Source: an uncultured Lachnospiraceae bacterium (GTDB lineage: Bacteria > Bacillota > Clostridia > Lachnospirales > Lachnospiraceae). From it: DNA of 64,000 bases. Position numbers and translations under genes: made by a program. This document shows positions 8,912 to 17,218 of the stretch, in pieces; positions within the stretch are counted from its first letter, which is position 1, and the number at the start of each line of letters is the position of its first letter. The notes under the pieces are model-generated. The model was given only the letters and a program-made list of their open reading frames with translations, made no database searches and was not told where the DNA came from. Location: positions 17,195 to 81,194 of the forward strand of contig CAJURH010000009.1 of NCBI GenBank assembly GCA_910588775.1, written 5' to 3'.

Positions 8912-10015
8912 ATGGGAGAAATGGACAGGCTTCAGGTGTCAAGAAGCGGCGAATTTTCGTATTCCATTGATTTAGAAAAAGATTTTTCACATCTGGGCGA
9001 ACGGATTGGCCAATGCAGGGAAAAAGGTGGAAAAGTGTGTATCGTAACGGATACCAATGTGGAACCGCTCTATGGGGAAACGGTAAAAGAAGAGCTGAAA
9101 AAATTTTTCTCAAAAGTCACTGTCTTCGTGATGCGGGCCGGAGAAGAAAATAAACAATTATCCACCGTACAGGCGTTATACACCCATTTAATCCACCATA
9201 ATTTTGAGCGCAGGGATTTGCTGGTGGCTTTGGGCGGAGGCGTGGTGGGTGACCTGACGGGCTTTGCGGCGGCCACTTATCTGCGGGGCATTGATTTCGT
9301 GCAGGTGCCAACAACTTTACTGTCCCAGGTGGACAGCAGCATAGGCGGAAAGACCGGAGTGGACTTTGACAGCTATAAGAATATGGTGGGAGCGTTTCAC
9401 CAGCCTAAGCTGGTGTATATGAATCTGCGCACGCTGAATACCCTGGATGAAAAACAATTCGCCTGCGGCATGGCGGAGATCTTGAAACACGGTCTGCTAA
9501 GAGACGAGGCGTATTACCAGTGGCTGAAAGACCATCGGGAATCTATTCTGGAGAAAGATATGGATGTTCTGCGGGAAATGATTTTCCGAAGCTGCCAGAT
9601 AAAGGCGGATGTTGTGGAGCAAGATCCCATGGAGAAAGGTCTCCGGGCGCTGTTGAACCTGGGGCACACCATCGGACATGCCGTCGAGAAAAAATTAAAT
9701 TTTCAGATGCTTCATGGACAATGCGTGGCGTTGGGCTGTGTGGCTGCCGCTTTCCTGTCCTATAAACGCGGCTTGATTGATGCCGCCGCTGTGGATGAAA
9801 TCAGAGCGACGAACCGGATTTTTCAACTGCCTGTGCAATTAGAAGCCGATTTATCCACAGAAGAGCTTTTGGAGGCCACCAAAAAAGATAAGAAAATGTC
9901 CCAGGGACGGATACGCTTTATTTTGTTGCGCCGGATTGGGGAAGCTTTTGCGGATACTACGGTGACGGAAGAGGAGATTTGCGCAGCCATAGACAGCTTG
10001 AAGGGCGCACTATGA
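8912..10015 (+). CDS. aroB: 3-dehydroquinate synthase
   Basis: A 367-residue AroB that converts DAHP to 3-dehydroquinate in the shikimate pathway using NAD and a divalent metal. Motifs include GGGVVGDLTGFAAATYLRG (NAD site), PTTLLSQVDSSIGGKTGVD, and the metal ligands E and H in AEILKHG, NLGHTIGHAVE and HGQCVALG. The ATG at 8912 follows AAGGAGG by 7 nt. The stop overlaps the lspA start (ATGA), so the two are translationally coupled. Other shikimate genes in the window (aroD, aroE) are 23 kb away. Confidence 0.97.
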   Translation: MGEMDRLQVSRSGEFSYSIDLEKDFSHLGERIGQCREKGGKVCIVTDTNVEPLYGETVKEELKKFFSKVTVFVMRAGEENKQLSTVQALYTHLIHHNFERRDLLVALGGGVVGDLTGFAAATYLRGIDFVQVPTTLLSQVDSSIGGKTGVDFDSYKNMVGAFHQPKLVYMNLRTLNTLDEKQFACGMAEILKHGLLRDEAYYQWLKDHRESILEKDMDVLREMIFRSCQIKADVVEQDPMEKGLRALLNLGHTIGHAVEKKLNFQMLHGQCVALGCVAAAFLSYKRGLIDAAAVDEIRATNRIFQLPVQLEADLSTEELLEATKKDKKMSQGRIRFILLRRIGEAFADTTVTEEEICAAIDSLKGAL

Positions 10016-10521
10016 ATAAAAAGAAGATAAGATATCTGGGTTGCACGGGCGCAGGCATTTTGGCGCTTCTCTTGGCCGATCAGTATACCAAATATCTGGC
10101 GCAGGAGTATTTAAAAGATCAAGCGGACATCATCTGGATTCCCCAGGTTTTTCAACTGCATTATCTTGAAAACCGGGGAGCGGCTTTTGGGCTGCTTCAG
10201 AATCAGAAATTTATCTTTTTGGCTCTGTGCGCTTTATTTCTCTGCGCCGCTTTTCTTTTTTTGCTGCAAATGCCCGCCACATCCCGCTATATTCCACTTT
10301 ATTTCATTGCGGCAGGATTGTCCGCAGGAGCTGCCGGAAATGGAATTGACCGTATTTTGTATGGATATGTCATTGATTTTTTCTATTTTTCTTTGATAGA
10401 TTTCCCCGTCTTTAACATGGCGGACATTTATGTGACTGTCAGCGGTTTTCTATTGATTCTATATGTATGTTTTGTGTACCGGGAAGAAGATTTTGCATTC
10501 ATGCAGAGGAGAAAAAGTTAG
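10012..10521 (+). CDS. lspA: Lipoprotein signal peptidase (signal peptidase II)
   Basis: A 169-residue polytopic aspartic peptidase that cleaves prolipoprotein signal peptides. Four hydrophobic segments are visible, with the family motifs NRGAAFGLL, GAAGNGIDR and FNMADIYVTVSG; the Asp residues of the latter two are the catalytic pair. The start codon overlaps the aroB stop. The RluD-family gene follows after 3 nt, the classical lspA-rluD pairing. Confidence 0.96.
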   Translation: MNKKKIRYLGCTGAGILALLLADQYTKYLAQEYLKDQADIIWIPQVFQLHYLENRGAAFGLLQNQKFIFLALCALFLCAAFLFLLQMPATSRYIPLYFIAAGLSAGAAGNGIDRILYGYVIDFFYFSLIDFPVFNMADIYVTVSGFLLILYVCFVYREEDFAFMQRRKS

Positions 10522-10524
10522 ACG

Positions 10525-11457
10525 ATGCGTATGGAAGAGATTATCATTAGTGAGGAACAGGAAGGCCGGCGCATTGATAAAGGTCTTTTTCTGGACGAGA
10601 ATCAAGTTTCCCGTTCCCGCCTTCAAAAACTTCTCAAAGAAGAGATGGTTCTGGTTAATCATAAACCGGTAAAGCCCAGTTACCGTCTGCGCACTGGAGA
10701 CGCGGTATGTGTGCAGATCCCGGAGAACCAGCCGGCATCCATTCTCCCGGAAGACATTCCGCTGGACATACTCTATGAGGACGACTGCCTGCTGGTGGTC
10801 AACAAACCCCAAGGGATGGTGGTGCATCCCGCGCCAGGCCACGCGGAACATACCCTGGTCAACGCTGTGCTGGCGCACTGTCAGGGCAATTTGTCGGGGA
10901 TCAATGGCGAGCTGCGTCCCGGCATTGTGCACCGGATTGACCGGGACACTTCCGGCGCACTGGTGATTTGCAAAGATGATCATGCCCACCGGGACTTGGC
11001 CCAACAGTTAAAGGAACATACCATACACAGGGTCTATCATGCGGTGGTGAAAGGGAACATAAAGGAAAATGAGGGTTGCATCGACGCGCCCATTGGCAGG
11101 CATCCTACCGACCGGAAGCGGATGTCCATACATTCCAGATGTGGCAGACGCGCAGTCACCCATTACCAGGTGTTGAAACGGTTTGGCGATTATACGTATG
11201 TGCAATGCCGGCTGGAAACAGGACGCACCCATCAGATTCGCGTCCATATGGCCAGCATTTCCCATCCGTTGACAGGAGATCCCGTGTACAATCGAAGCGG
11301 CGACAACCCTTTTCATCTAGCTGGCCAGGCACTTCACGCATATATACTGGGATTTCGCCATCCCCGAACAGGAGAATATCTGGAGACATCCGCGCCATTT
11401 CCAGAATCTTTTACCAACTTATTAAATAAACTGGAAAAAACGAATTTGAATGGATGA
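10525..11457 (+). CDS. RluD-family 23S rRNA/tRNA pseudouridine synthase
   Basis: A 310-residue RluA/RluD-family enzyme that isomerises uridine to pseudouridine in structured RNA. An N-terminal S4 domain (about residues 15-75) precedes the catalytic domain with the Asp-containing HRIDRDTSGALVICK motif, and RTHQIRVHMASISHPLTGDPVY lies downstream. The start could be the ATG at 10525 or the Met codon at 10531. It is the last gene of the run beginning upstream; an inverted repeat starts at its stop codon. Confidence 0.93.
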   Translation: MRMEEIIISEEQEGRRIDKGLFLDENQVSRSRLQKLLKEEMVLVNHKPVKPSYRLRTGDAVCVQIPENQPASILPEDIPLDILYEDDCLLVVNKPQGMVVHPAPGHAEHTLVNAVLAHCQGNLSGINGELRPGIVHRIDRDTSGALVICKDDHAHRDLAQQLKEHTIHRVYHAVVKGNIKENEGCIDAPIGRHPTDRKRMSIHSRCGRRAVTHYQVLKRFGDYTYVQCRLETGRTHQIRVHMASISHPLTGDPVYNRSGDNPFHLAGQALHAYILGFRHPRTGEYLETSAPFPESFTNLLNKLEKTNLNG

Positions 11458-11513
11458 TTGCGAAACGACCATTTTGCTCAAACAAAGAGTTTATTAAAAA
11501 CCGTTTCGCAATC
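11456..11513. repeat. 12-bp inverted repeat (element copy A)
   Basis: Perfect arms GATTGCGAAACG (11456-11467) and CGTTTCGCAATC (11502-11513) flank a 34-nt AT-rich loop, starting at the RluD-family stop codon. A related structure lies at 57002-57075. There is no T-tract after the stem, so it is not a standard terminator. Confidence 0.7.
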
Positions 11514-11540
11514 GTCTAAAATAAGAGAGGAGTGTGGCAT

Positions 11541-12170
11541 ATGAAAACAAAATCAATCATCACCATCGCGCGTCAATATGGAAGCGGAGGTCGCGCCATC
11601 GGCCGAAAACTTGCCGAAAGGCTGGAGATTCCTTTCTATGACAAAGAATTGCTGGAAAGAGCCGCCAATGACAGCGGAATCTGCAAAGAATTGTTTGAAA
11701 ACCATGACGAGAAACCCACCAACAGTTTTCTATATTCACTGGTTATGGACACTTATTCCTTCGGCTATAACTCGGCAGCCTTCACCGATATGCCCATGAA
11801 TCATAAAGTATTCCTGGCACAGTTCGAAGCCATTAAGAAACTGGCCACGGAAGGCCCCTGCGTGATGGTAGGCCGCTGCGCTGATTACGCTCTGGCGGAT
11901 TTTGAAAATTGTTTCAGCGTATTTATACATTCAGACCTGGATATTCGCATCCGCCGAATCGCCAAAGAATACGATATGAAGGACAACAAAGCGCGGGACA
12001 TTATACAAAAGACGGATAAAAGCCGTTCCAGTTATTACAATTATTACACAAACAAGCGGTGGGGCGACGCAACCAGCTATAATTTGTGTATAGACAGTGG
12101 AAAAATGGGGTTTGAAAAGACCGTAGAGTGTATTATTCAGGCATTGAAGATCTTTGAGGCTTCCGTTTAG
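11541..12170 (+). CDS. Cytidylate kinase-like family protein
   Basis: A 209-residue P-loop protein of the cytidylate-kinase-like family found alongside true Cmk in Firmicutes. The N-terminus IITIARQYGSGGRAIGRKLA carries the atypical nucleotide-binding loop GSGGRAIG, and residues 95-105 read GPCVMVGRCADYAL. The substrate is not known for this subfamily, so CMP kinase activity is only presumed. ATG 11541 follows AGAGGAG by about 8 nt. Its 3' end overlaps the convergent TtcA-like gene by 38 nt. Confidence 0.85.
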   Translation: MKTKSIITIARQYGSGGRAIGRKLAERLEIPFYDKELLERAANDSGICKELFENHDEKPTNSFLYSLVMDTYSFGYNSAAFTDMPMNHKVFLAQFEAIKKLATEGPCVMVGRCADYALADFENCFSVFIHSDLDIRIRRIAKEYDMKDNKARDIIQKTDKSRSSYYNYYTNKRWGDATSYNLCIDSGKMGFEKTVECIIQALKIFEASV

Positions 12171-12882
12171 AATCCCAGCCTTTCAAATTTCCGCTTAAAA
12201 TGGCGGCAAATATCCGATCCTTTGCGCCTGGATGGTCCTGATTCAGCTCTTTCAACAGGTTTTTGGCATATTCCCGCTTCGTTCGACCATCGGCGGGGCA
12301 GGGGCTTTTTGCCACAGGAAGCTGATATTTGTTCTGAAAACCAATGATATCCGCCTCCTTCATAAATACAAACGGACGTATGAGGGTCAGATCCATCCGG
12401 TCCCAGTATGTAACTGGCGAGAATGTGTGGAAACGGCCCTCGAAAATCAGAGACAGAAGCAAAGTCTCCACCACATCATCCCTGTGGTGGGCATAAGCCA
12501 CTTTGTTGCACCCCAGCTCCTTTATCGCATCGTTGAACGCTCCTTTTCTCATCTTTGCGCAGAGAGAGCAGGGGTTCTTTTCGCGCTTTTCGTAGAAGAC
12601 AATGTTGGCGATTTCTGTCTTTACTCTCGTAAAAGGCACTTCTATATCCACACAAAAACTCTGGATCTTAGAGAAATCCACATTGGGAAATCCCAGATCC
12701 ACCGTGACGGCCTGAAGGCTGTATTTTTTTGGATAGAAACGTTGAAGATGCCGTAACGCCAGCAGAAGAGCAAGACTGTCTTTGCCACCGGAGACTCCCA
12801 CAGCGATGCAATCACCGGATTGAATCATGTTAAATTCATCAATAGCCTTCCTGGACACGCTTAATAGTTGCTGTAATTTCAT
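12133..12882 (-). CDS. TtcA-family tRNA sulfurtransferase-like ATPase
   Basis: A 249-residue PP-loop protein (SGGKDSLALLLAL, about residues 31-43) with the Cys pair of CSLCAKMRKGAFNDA and the AYAHHRDDVVETLLLSL segment characteristic of TtcA, which makes 2-thiocytidine at tRNA position 32 using an Fe-S cluster. A CPAD segment follows near the C-terminus. The family also includes members of unknown target, so the exact modification is an inference. It is monocistronic, driven by the promoter at 12939-12967. Confidence 0.85.
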   Translation of the reverse strand: MKLQQLLSVSRKAIDEFNMIQSGDCIAVGVSGGKDSLALLLALRHLQRFYPKKYSLQAVTVDLGFPNVDFSKIQSFCVDIEVPFTRVKTEIANIVFYEKREKNPCSLCAKMRKGAFNDAIKELGCNKVAYAHHRDDVVETLLLSLIFEGRFHTFSPVTYWDRMDLTLIRPFVFMKEADIIGFQNKYQLPVAKSPCPADGRTKREYAKNLLKELNQDHPGAKDRIFAAILSGNLKGWDSKRKPQRSSMPE

Positions 12883-12938
12883 TTAATTTGTTTTCCTTTC
12901 GTTGTAAAAAATATTACATAAATAAATCACGCTTTTCC

Positions 12939-12967
12939 ATTATAACTTGTGGCTCTATACAAATCAA
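12939..12967 (-). promoter_or_regulatory. Promoter for the TtcA-like gene
   Basis: On the minus strand TTGATT (12967-12962), 17-nt spacer, TATAAT (12944-12939). Confidence 0.7.
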
Positions 12968-12990
12968 TATCCATTATTTTTTAAAAAAGT

Positions 12991-13019
12991 ATGACAAATC
13001 ATTTCTTATATGTTATAAT
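12991..13019 (+). promoter_or_regulatory. Promoter for the AI-2E family gene
   Basis: ATGACA (12991-12996), 17-nt spacer, perfect TATAAT (13014-13019). It is divergent from and close to the TtcA-like promoter. Confidence 0.65.
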
Positions 13020-13075
13020 TATTACAGAATATGGTAATTAAATATGAATAAAAGGGAAGGAATCGTAAGAAAAAT

Positions 13076-14338
13076 ATGAAATTTTTTGGGGATAATCATT
13101 ATTTTAATTGGGGCCTAACCGCTTTTTTTGTGGCGGCGGCCAGTATGCTTTTCTACTTTGGAATTTTTCATATGGAAATTTTGATCCATGGCATCCAGAC
13201 CGTGGTTAGGATTATCATGCCGTTGCTTTACGGTGCGGCTATCGCTTATTTGCTGAATCCCGTGCTGAACTTCCTTGAAAAGAAAGTGGTCTATCCCGCC
13301 TTTGAATTCAAAAAGCGTGAAGTGGGGAAAAGAGGCCGCCGGATAATCCGGTATATCTGCGTCTTGATTTCTGTTTTTCTACTGTGCTGGCTGGTTTACG
13401 CGCTGGTGATGACGATTTTGCCGGAGATTATCAACAGTACGGTAAATATTATCAATAATTTTCCACAGTATATGGATGATATTCAGAGATGGGTCACCAA
13501 AAGCTTGGAGGATAACCGGGATCTGAATGCGCTGGTTTTGGATTTGTTTGATAAATATGCCGTTCGGTTTGAGAATTACCTGACCAGAGATATTTTGCCA
13601 CAGCTTCAAGGCGCCCTGATGCATTTGTCATCCGGCGTGTGGGACGTGCTGATTTTCCTGAAAAATATTGTGATTGGGATTATCGTTTCGGTGTACATTC
13701 TGGCGGACAAAGAGACTTTCACGGCAAAGGGAAAAATGTTCCTATATGCAATCTTTTCCCCACAATGGGCCAACCGGATTCTGGGAAATCTGCGGTTTAC
13801 TCATCGGACTTTCGGCGGATTTTTCAGCGGAAAGATTGTGGACTCCATGATTATTGGAATTTTATGCTACATGGGCACAAGCATTCTTGGCACGCCGTAC
13901 ACGATTTTGGTCAGCGTTGTGGTGGGAGTCACCAATATCATTCCCTTTTTTGGCCCGTACCTGGGTGCGGTTCCCTGTGCGTTTTTGATTCTTTTAGTCA
14001 ATCCTATGCAGTGTCTGTACTTTATTATTTTTATTTTAATTCTGCAGCAATTTGACGGAAATATTCTGGGACCGAAAATCCTGGGCGAATCCACGGGTTT
14101 GTCCAGCTTCATGGTAATCCTGGCTATTTTAGTGGGCGGCGGATTATTTGGCATTTTGGGCATGTTTATCGGAGTGCCTGTCTGCGCGGTTCTTTATGCT
14201 CTTTTGTGGAACAATGTGAGAAAAGCGCTGGCCAAAAGAAACCTTCCGCTGGACATCAAGGTCTATGAGACCAGTAGATATCTGGATAATGGGGAAAAAG
14301 AATGTAAAAAAATAAAAAAAAATGTGGAAAAGGGTTGA
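13076..14338 (+). CDS. AI-2E/PerM-family membrane permease
   Basis: A 420-residue integral membrane protein of the AI-2E exporter family. It has an N-terminal TM triplet, a long amphipathic middle region (about residues 125-190), and a C-terminal TM bundle containing SVVVGVTNIIPFFGPYLGAVPC and GGLFGILGMFIGVPVCAV. Substrates in the family range from AI-2 to Na+/H+ exchange, so no substrate is assigned. The C-terminus is very lysine-rich (KECKKIKKNVEKG). The start is supported by GGAAGGAAT upstream. Confidence 0.88.
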   Translation: MKFFGDNHYFNWGLTAFFVAAASMLFYFGIFHMEILIHGIQTVVRIIMPLLYGAAIAYLLNPVLNFLEKKVVYPAFEFKKREVGKRGRRIIRYICVLISVFLLCWLVYALVMTILPEIINSTVNIINNFPQYMDDIQRWVTKSLEDNRDLNALVLDLFDKYAVRFENYLTRDILPQLQGALMHLSSGVWDVLIFLKNIVIGIIVSVYILADKETFTAKGKMFLYAIFSPQWANRILGNLRFTHRTFGGFFSGKIVDSMIIGILCYMGTSILGTPYTILVSVVVGVTNIIPFFGPYLGAVPCAFLILLVNPMQCLYFIIFILILQQFDGNILGPKILGESTGLSSFMVILAILVGGGLFGILGMFIGVPVCAVLYALLWNNVRKALAKRNLPLDIKVYETSRYLDNGEKECKKIKKNVEKG

Positions 14339-14395
14339 TTTTTCCCTGTGATATGTGGAAAATAGAGAGGAAATCTTTAAACAGGGGGAGGGAAT

Positions 14396-14842
14396 ATGAA
14401 ATTTGTGATTCAGAGAGTGTCGCACGCAAGTGTGACAGTGGAAGAGGAGACCATCGGAGAGATACAGCAGGGGTTCCTGGTGTTGATTGGCGTGGGAGAG
14501 AGTGATACCCAGGAAATTGCGGACAAATTCATCCGGAAAATGCTGGGGCTTCGGATTTTCCAGGACGATCAGGGGAAAACCAATCTGTCTTTGAAAGATG
14601 TGGACGGACAGCTTTTGTTAATCTCGCAGTTTACCTTGTATGCGGACTGTAAGAAAGGAAACCGTCCCAGCTTTATTCATGCGGGCGATCCGCGAAAAGC
14701 TGAAGAATTGTATCAATATATTGTGGATAAATGCCGCGACGCTGTTTCCGTGGTGGAAAAAGGCAGCTTTGGCGCGCACATGAAAGTGCAGTTGGAGAAC
14801 GACGGACCTTTTACCATTGTTCTGGATGACGCAATTTTATAA
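14396..14842 (+). CDS. dtd: D-aminoacyl-tRNA deacylase
   Basis: A 148-residue Dtd, which removes D-amino acids (and Gly from tRNA-Ala) mischarged on tRNA. The catalytic-site segments SQFTLYADCKKGNRPSF (about residues 77-93) and the C-terminal GAHMKVQLENDGPFTIVLD are present, and the length matches the family. It is preceded by the SD GGGGGAGGG. Confidence 0.96.
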   Translation: MKFVIQRVSHASVTVEEETIGEIQQGFLVLIGVGESDTQEIADKFIRKMLGLRIFQDDQGKTNLSLKDVDGQLLLISQFTLYADCKKGNRPSFIHAGDPRKAEELYQYIVDKCRDAVSVVEKGSFGAHMKVQLENDGPFTIVLDDAIL

Positions 14843-14859
14843 AAGAGGGGAAATGGAAA

Positions 14860-15879
14860 ATGAAAAAGATGAGTAGATGCAGGAAATATTTTCTGGCAAT
14901 AGCTCTATGTCTGATCGGGCTTCTTATGGCCGCGCCAAGTAAAACGGCAAATGCTGCGCCTGTCATGGCAAAGCCAGTTCTGTTGGCGGACAGTCTTTTG
15001 GTGGATAGTTCAAGGGTCGCCCAGGGAAAATGGATCAAAAAAGGAAAAAATGTCTATTTTCAGCAAAAGGACGGCTCATTCTTAAAAGGCTGGCTGACCT
15101 GGAAAGGCTACAAATATTATCTGTCCAGGAAGAACGGCGCAAGAGTGACTGGCTGGCGAAATATTGATGGCAAACGTTACTTTTTCCGATTAAAGAACGG
15201 TCGCTTGGCCACGGGTTGGTTTTCTTACCATGGAAAAAAATATTTTGCCACATCCAAGGGTGTGCTCAAAAAGGGGTGGCTAAATTACAAAGGAAACTGG
15301 TATTTTCTCAGCAGAGCCCAGAAAGGGGCCATGCGCACAGGATGGGTGACGATTAAAGGGCGGCGGTATTTCTTCTATTCCAATGGGAAAATGGCGGTAA
15401 AAACCTGGGTGGACGATGATCATTATGTGGATAAGAACGGCATTCTGGATGCAAAGGCTGTGCAGAAAAGGAAGGATACGTTCCGATGGCCGCTGGCGCG
15501 TAAATGGAATACGATCTCCAGTCCTTTCGGAAACCGCGGTCCCATGCCTGTGGGGACCAGCGACCACAATGGCATCGACATTCCGGCGGCCATGAACACG
15601 CCGGTTCACTCTGCAAGGGCCGGAACGGTGGTGGCTTGTGAATACAACGACTCTGCCGGAAATTTCATCGAAATCCGCCATGGAAACGGCCTGGCTTCCC
15701 AGTATATGCACATGACGGCATTTAAATCCGGAATCAAGGTTGGCAGCCGGGTACGCCGAGGGCAGGTTATTGGATATGTGGGCAGCACGGGCTGGTCCAC
15801 CGGGGCGCATCTTCATTTCGGCGTAAAGGTGAAGGGCAAATATTATGCGGACCCCTTGAAATATGTGCGTCAGCCGTAA
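14860..15879 (+). CDS. Secreted M23 endopeptidase with choline-binding-type repeats
   Basis: A 339-residue exported protein. A signal peptide (residues 1 to about 30, ending near TANAA) is followed by about five cell-wall-binding type 1 repeats (residues 50-195, units such as GWLTWKGYKYYLSRKNG), then an M23/LytM metallopeptidase domain (about 215-335). Zinc ligands appear as HNGID and HLHF. Such enzymes cleave peptidoglycan cross-bridges; the repeats normally bind choline-decorated or similar wall polymers. It follows dtd by 17 nt and is ended by a clear terminator. Confidence 0.93.
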   Translation: MKKMSRCRKYFLAIALCLIGLLMAAPSKTANAAPVMAKPVLLADSLLVDSSRVAQGKWIKKGKNVYFQQKDGSFLKGWLTWKGYKYYLSRKNGARVTGWRNIDGKRYFFRLKNGRLATGWFSYHGKKYFATSKGVLKKGWLNYKGNWYFLSRAQKGAMRTGWVTIKGRRYFFYSNGKMAVKTWVDDDHYVDKNGILDAKAVQKRKDTFRWPLARKWNTISSPFGNRGPMPVGTSDHNGIDIPAAMNTPVHSARAGTVVACEYNDSAGNFIEIRHGNGLASQYMHMTAFKSGIKVGSRVRRGQVIGYVGSTGWSTGAHLHFGVKVKGKYYADPLKYVRQP

Positions 15880-15891
15880 AATAAAAGAAGA

Positions 15892-15928
15892 AAGAGAAAG
15901 CGTATTTGGCGTTTTCTCTTCCTTTTTT
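15892..15928 (+). terminator. Rho-independent terminator after the M23 gene
   Basis: An 11-bp stem (15892-15902 with 15910-15920, one G-T pair) has a 7-nt loop and is followed by CCTTTTTTC. Confidence 0.85.
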
Positions 15929-15943
15929 CTTATTTTCTCAATT

Positions 15944-17005
15944 CTATTTTTCTCTTAACCGCACGGCAGTGGCCGCCTTCCTTCTGCGGGCGTCGCCCAA
16001 ATCGGCATAATGTTTCCGTGTGGTATTCACGTCTTTGTGTCCCAGCACATCGGCTACCAGATAGATATCCCCGGTTTCTTCGTATAAAGCGGTGCCATAG
16101 GTGCTGCGAAGTTTGTGAGGCGTAATTTTTTTGGTGGTCGTGACAGCTTGGGAATATTTTTTCACCAAGTTTTCCACTGCCTTGACGCCGATTCGCCGAC
16201 GCTGGGTGGAGTAGAAGAGCGCGTGTTCATGTCCGGCCAGCGGGGTGATTCCTTCCCGCACTTCCAGGTAATCCAGCAACGCCTGGGCCACTTCTTCGCC
16301 AAAATAGACAATCATTTCGTTTCCGCCCTTGCGGTGCACTTTAATGCCGTTGTTCTGAAAATCAATGTCCTCCACATCTAGTCCTACGCATTCTGAAACA
16401 CGGATGCCTGTACCCAGAAGCAGTGTGAAAATGGCCAGATCCCGTTCTTTGGTTTTCTCATAATAGGTTTTCTTCTGACCGGTCAACGTGTCTCCAGCGT
16501 GCTCAATGTAATCCAAAAGGGTGGCCACTTCGTCCGGGTCCAGCTTGACAATGGATTTATCATGAAGCTTGGGCATGTCCACCAATAAGGTTGGATTGGT
16601 GTGGATCATTTCCCTTTTGTAATAATAGGCGTAGAAACTGCGCAAGGAGGACATTTTCCGCTTGATTCCCCGTTCTCCATTGGTGTTTTCCAGACCGGTG
16701 TCCTTGGACTGGTAGACTCTTAAATACTCCTGGTATTCTTCAATATCCACCGCCTGTAGGGCATCCAGTACATCCACCCGGAAGTCCTCCATAGCGTAGT
16801 TCTGGAAAAGCGGATTCTCCATTAACAAATATTGAAAAAAAACTTTCAAATCATAGGCGTAAGAAAGTCTGGTTCTGGAAGATGCGGTTGTGCCGATGGC
16901 GCGGAAATAATCCCGGGCAAATGGCGGCAGTTCCTTCAGCAGTTCCCGTAATTTTAATGTATTTTCTTTGTCCACCTGTGTGTGGTAGGCTGTCCTTGCA
17001 TCCAT
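15944..17005 (-). CDS. XerC/XerD-like tyrosine recombinase
   Basis: A 353-residue tyrosine recombinase: an N-terminal SAM-like core-binding domain (about residues 30-150) and a C-terminal catalytic domain. The catalytic set is visible: Arg in LLLGTGIRVSECVGL, Lys in the beta-hairpin KVHRKGGNE, HKLR, GHKDVNTT and the nucleophilic Tyr in KHYADLGD. No attachment sites or other mobile genes are nearby, so it looks like a resident recombinase rather than a phage integrase. Length and context do not establish that it is the dif-acting Xer. It is divergent from lexA. Confidence 0.88.
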   Translation of the reverse strand: MDARTAYHTQVDKENTLKLRELLKELPPFARDYFRAIGTTASSRTRLSYAYDLKVFFQYLLMENPLFQNYAMEDFRVDVLDALQAVDIEEYQEYLRVYQSKDTGLENTNGERGIKRKMSSLRSFYAYYYKREMIHTNPTLLVDMPKLHDKSIVKLDPDEVATLLDYIEHAGDTLTGQKKTYYEKTKERDLAIFTLLLGTGIRVSECVGLDVEDIDFQNNGIKVHRKGGNEMIVYFGEEVAQALLDYLEVREGITPLAGHEHALFYSTQRRRIGVKAVENLVKKYSQAVTTTKKITPHKLRSTYGTALYEETGDIYLVADVLGHKDVNTTRKHYADLGDARRRKAATAVRLREK

Positions 17006-17067
17006 ATAAATTCCCCCTTATCTATTCGCAAAACATGAATTTGTAGAATAGATTAATCTACCCCTAT

Positions 17068-17096
17068 ATACTACCATTTACAGGTATATTTGTCAA
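17068..17096 (-). promoter_or_regulatory. Promoter for the tyrosine recombinase
   Basis: On the minus strand a perfect TTGACA (17096-17091), 17-nt spacer, TAGTAT (17073-17068). Confidence 0.8.
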
Positions 17097-17120
17097 TTCG
17101 AATTATTTACAAATTTCCGA

Positions 17121-17141
17121 ACGGATATTCCGAATATCCGT
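17121..17141. promoter_or_regulatory. Operator-like palindrome upstream of lexA
   Basis: Perfect 9-bp arms ACGGATATT and AATATCCGT flank CCG and abut the lexA -35. It is preceded by CGA, giving CGAACGGATATTCCG, which only partly resembles a Gram-positive LexA box (CGAAC-N4-GTTCG). Confidence 0.5.
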
Positions 17142-17170
17142 TTACATACACTATTAAAGTATGTTATAAT
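17141..17170 (+). promoter_or_regulatory. lexA promoter
   Basis: TTTACA (17141-17146), 18-nt spacer, TATAAT (17165-17170). A smaller inverted repeat (CATAC / GTATG) lies in the spacer. Confidence 0.75.
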
Positions 17171-17218
17171 AAATCAGCCCTTATATTACGAACGCATACA
17201 TACGGAGGTATTATAATT

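Noticed and set aside
15944..17005. Tyrosine recombinase as sign of a prophage or integrative element
   Set aside because: No phage or conjugation genes, att repeats or tRNA adjoin it, and lexA and housekeeping genes flank it.
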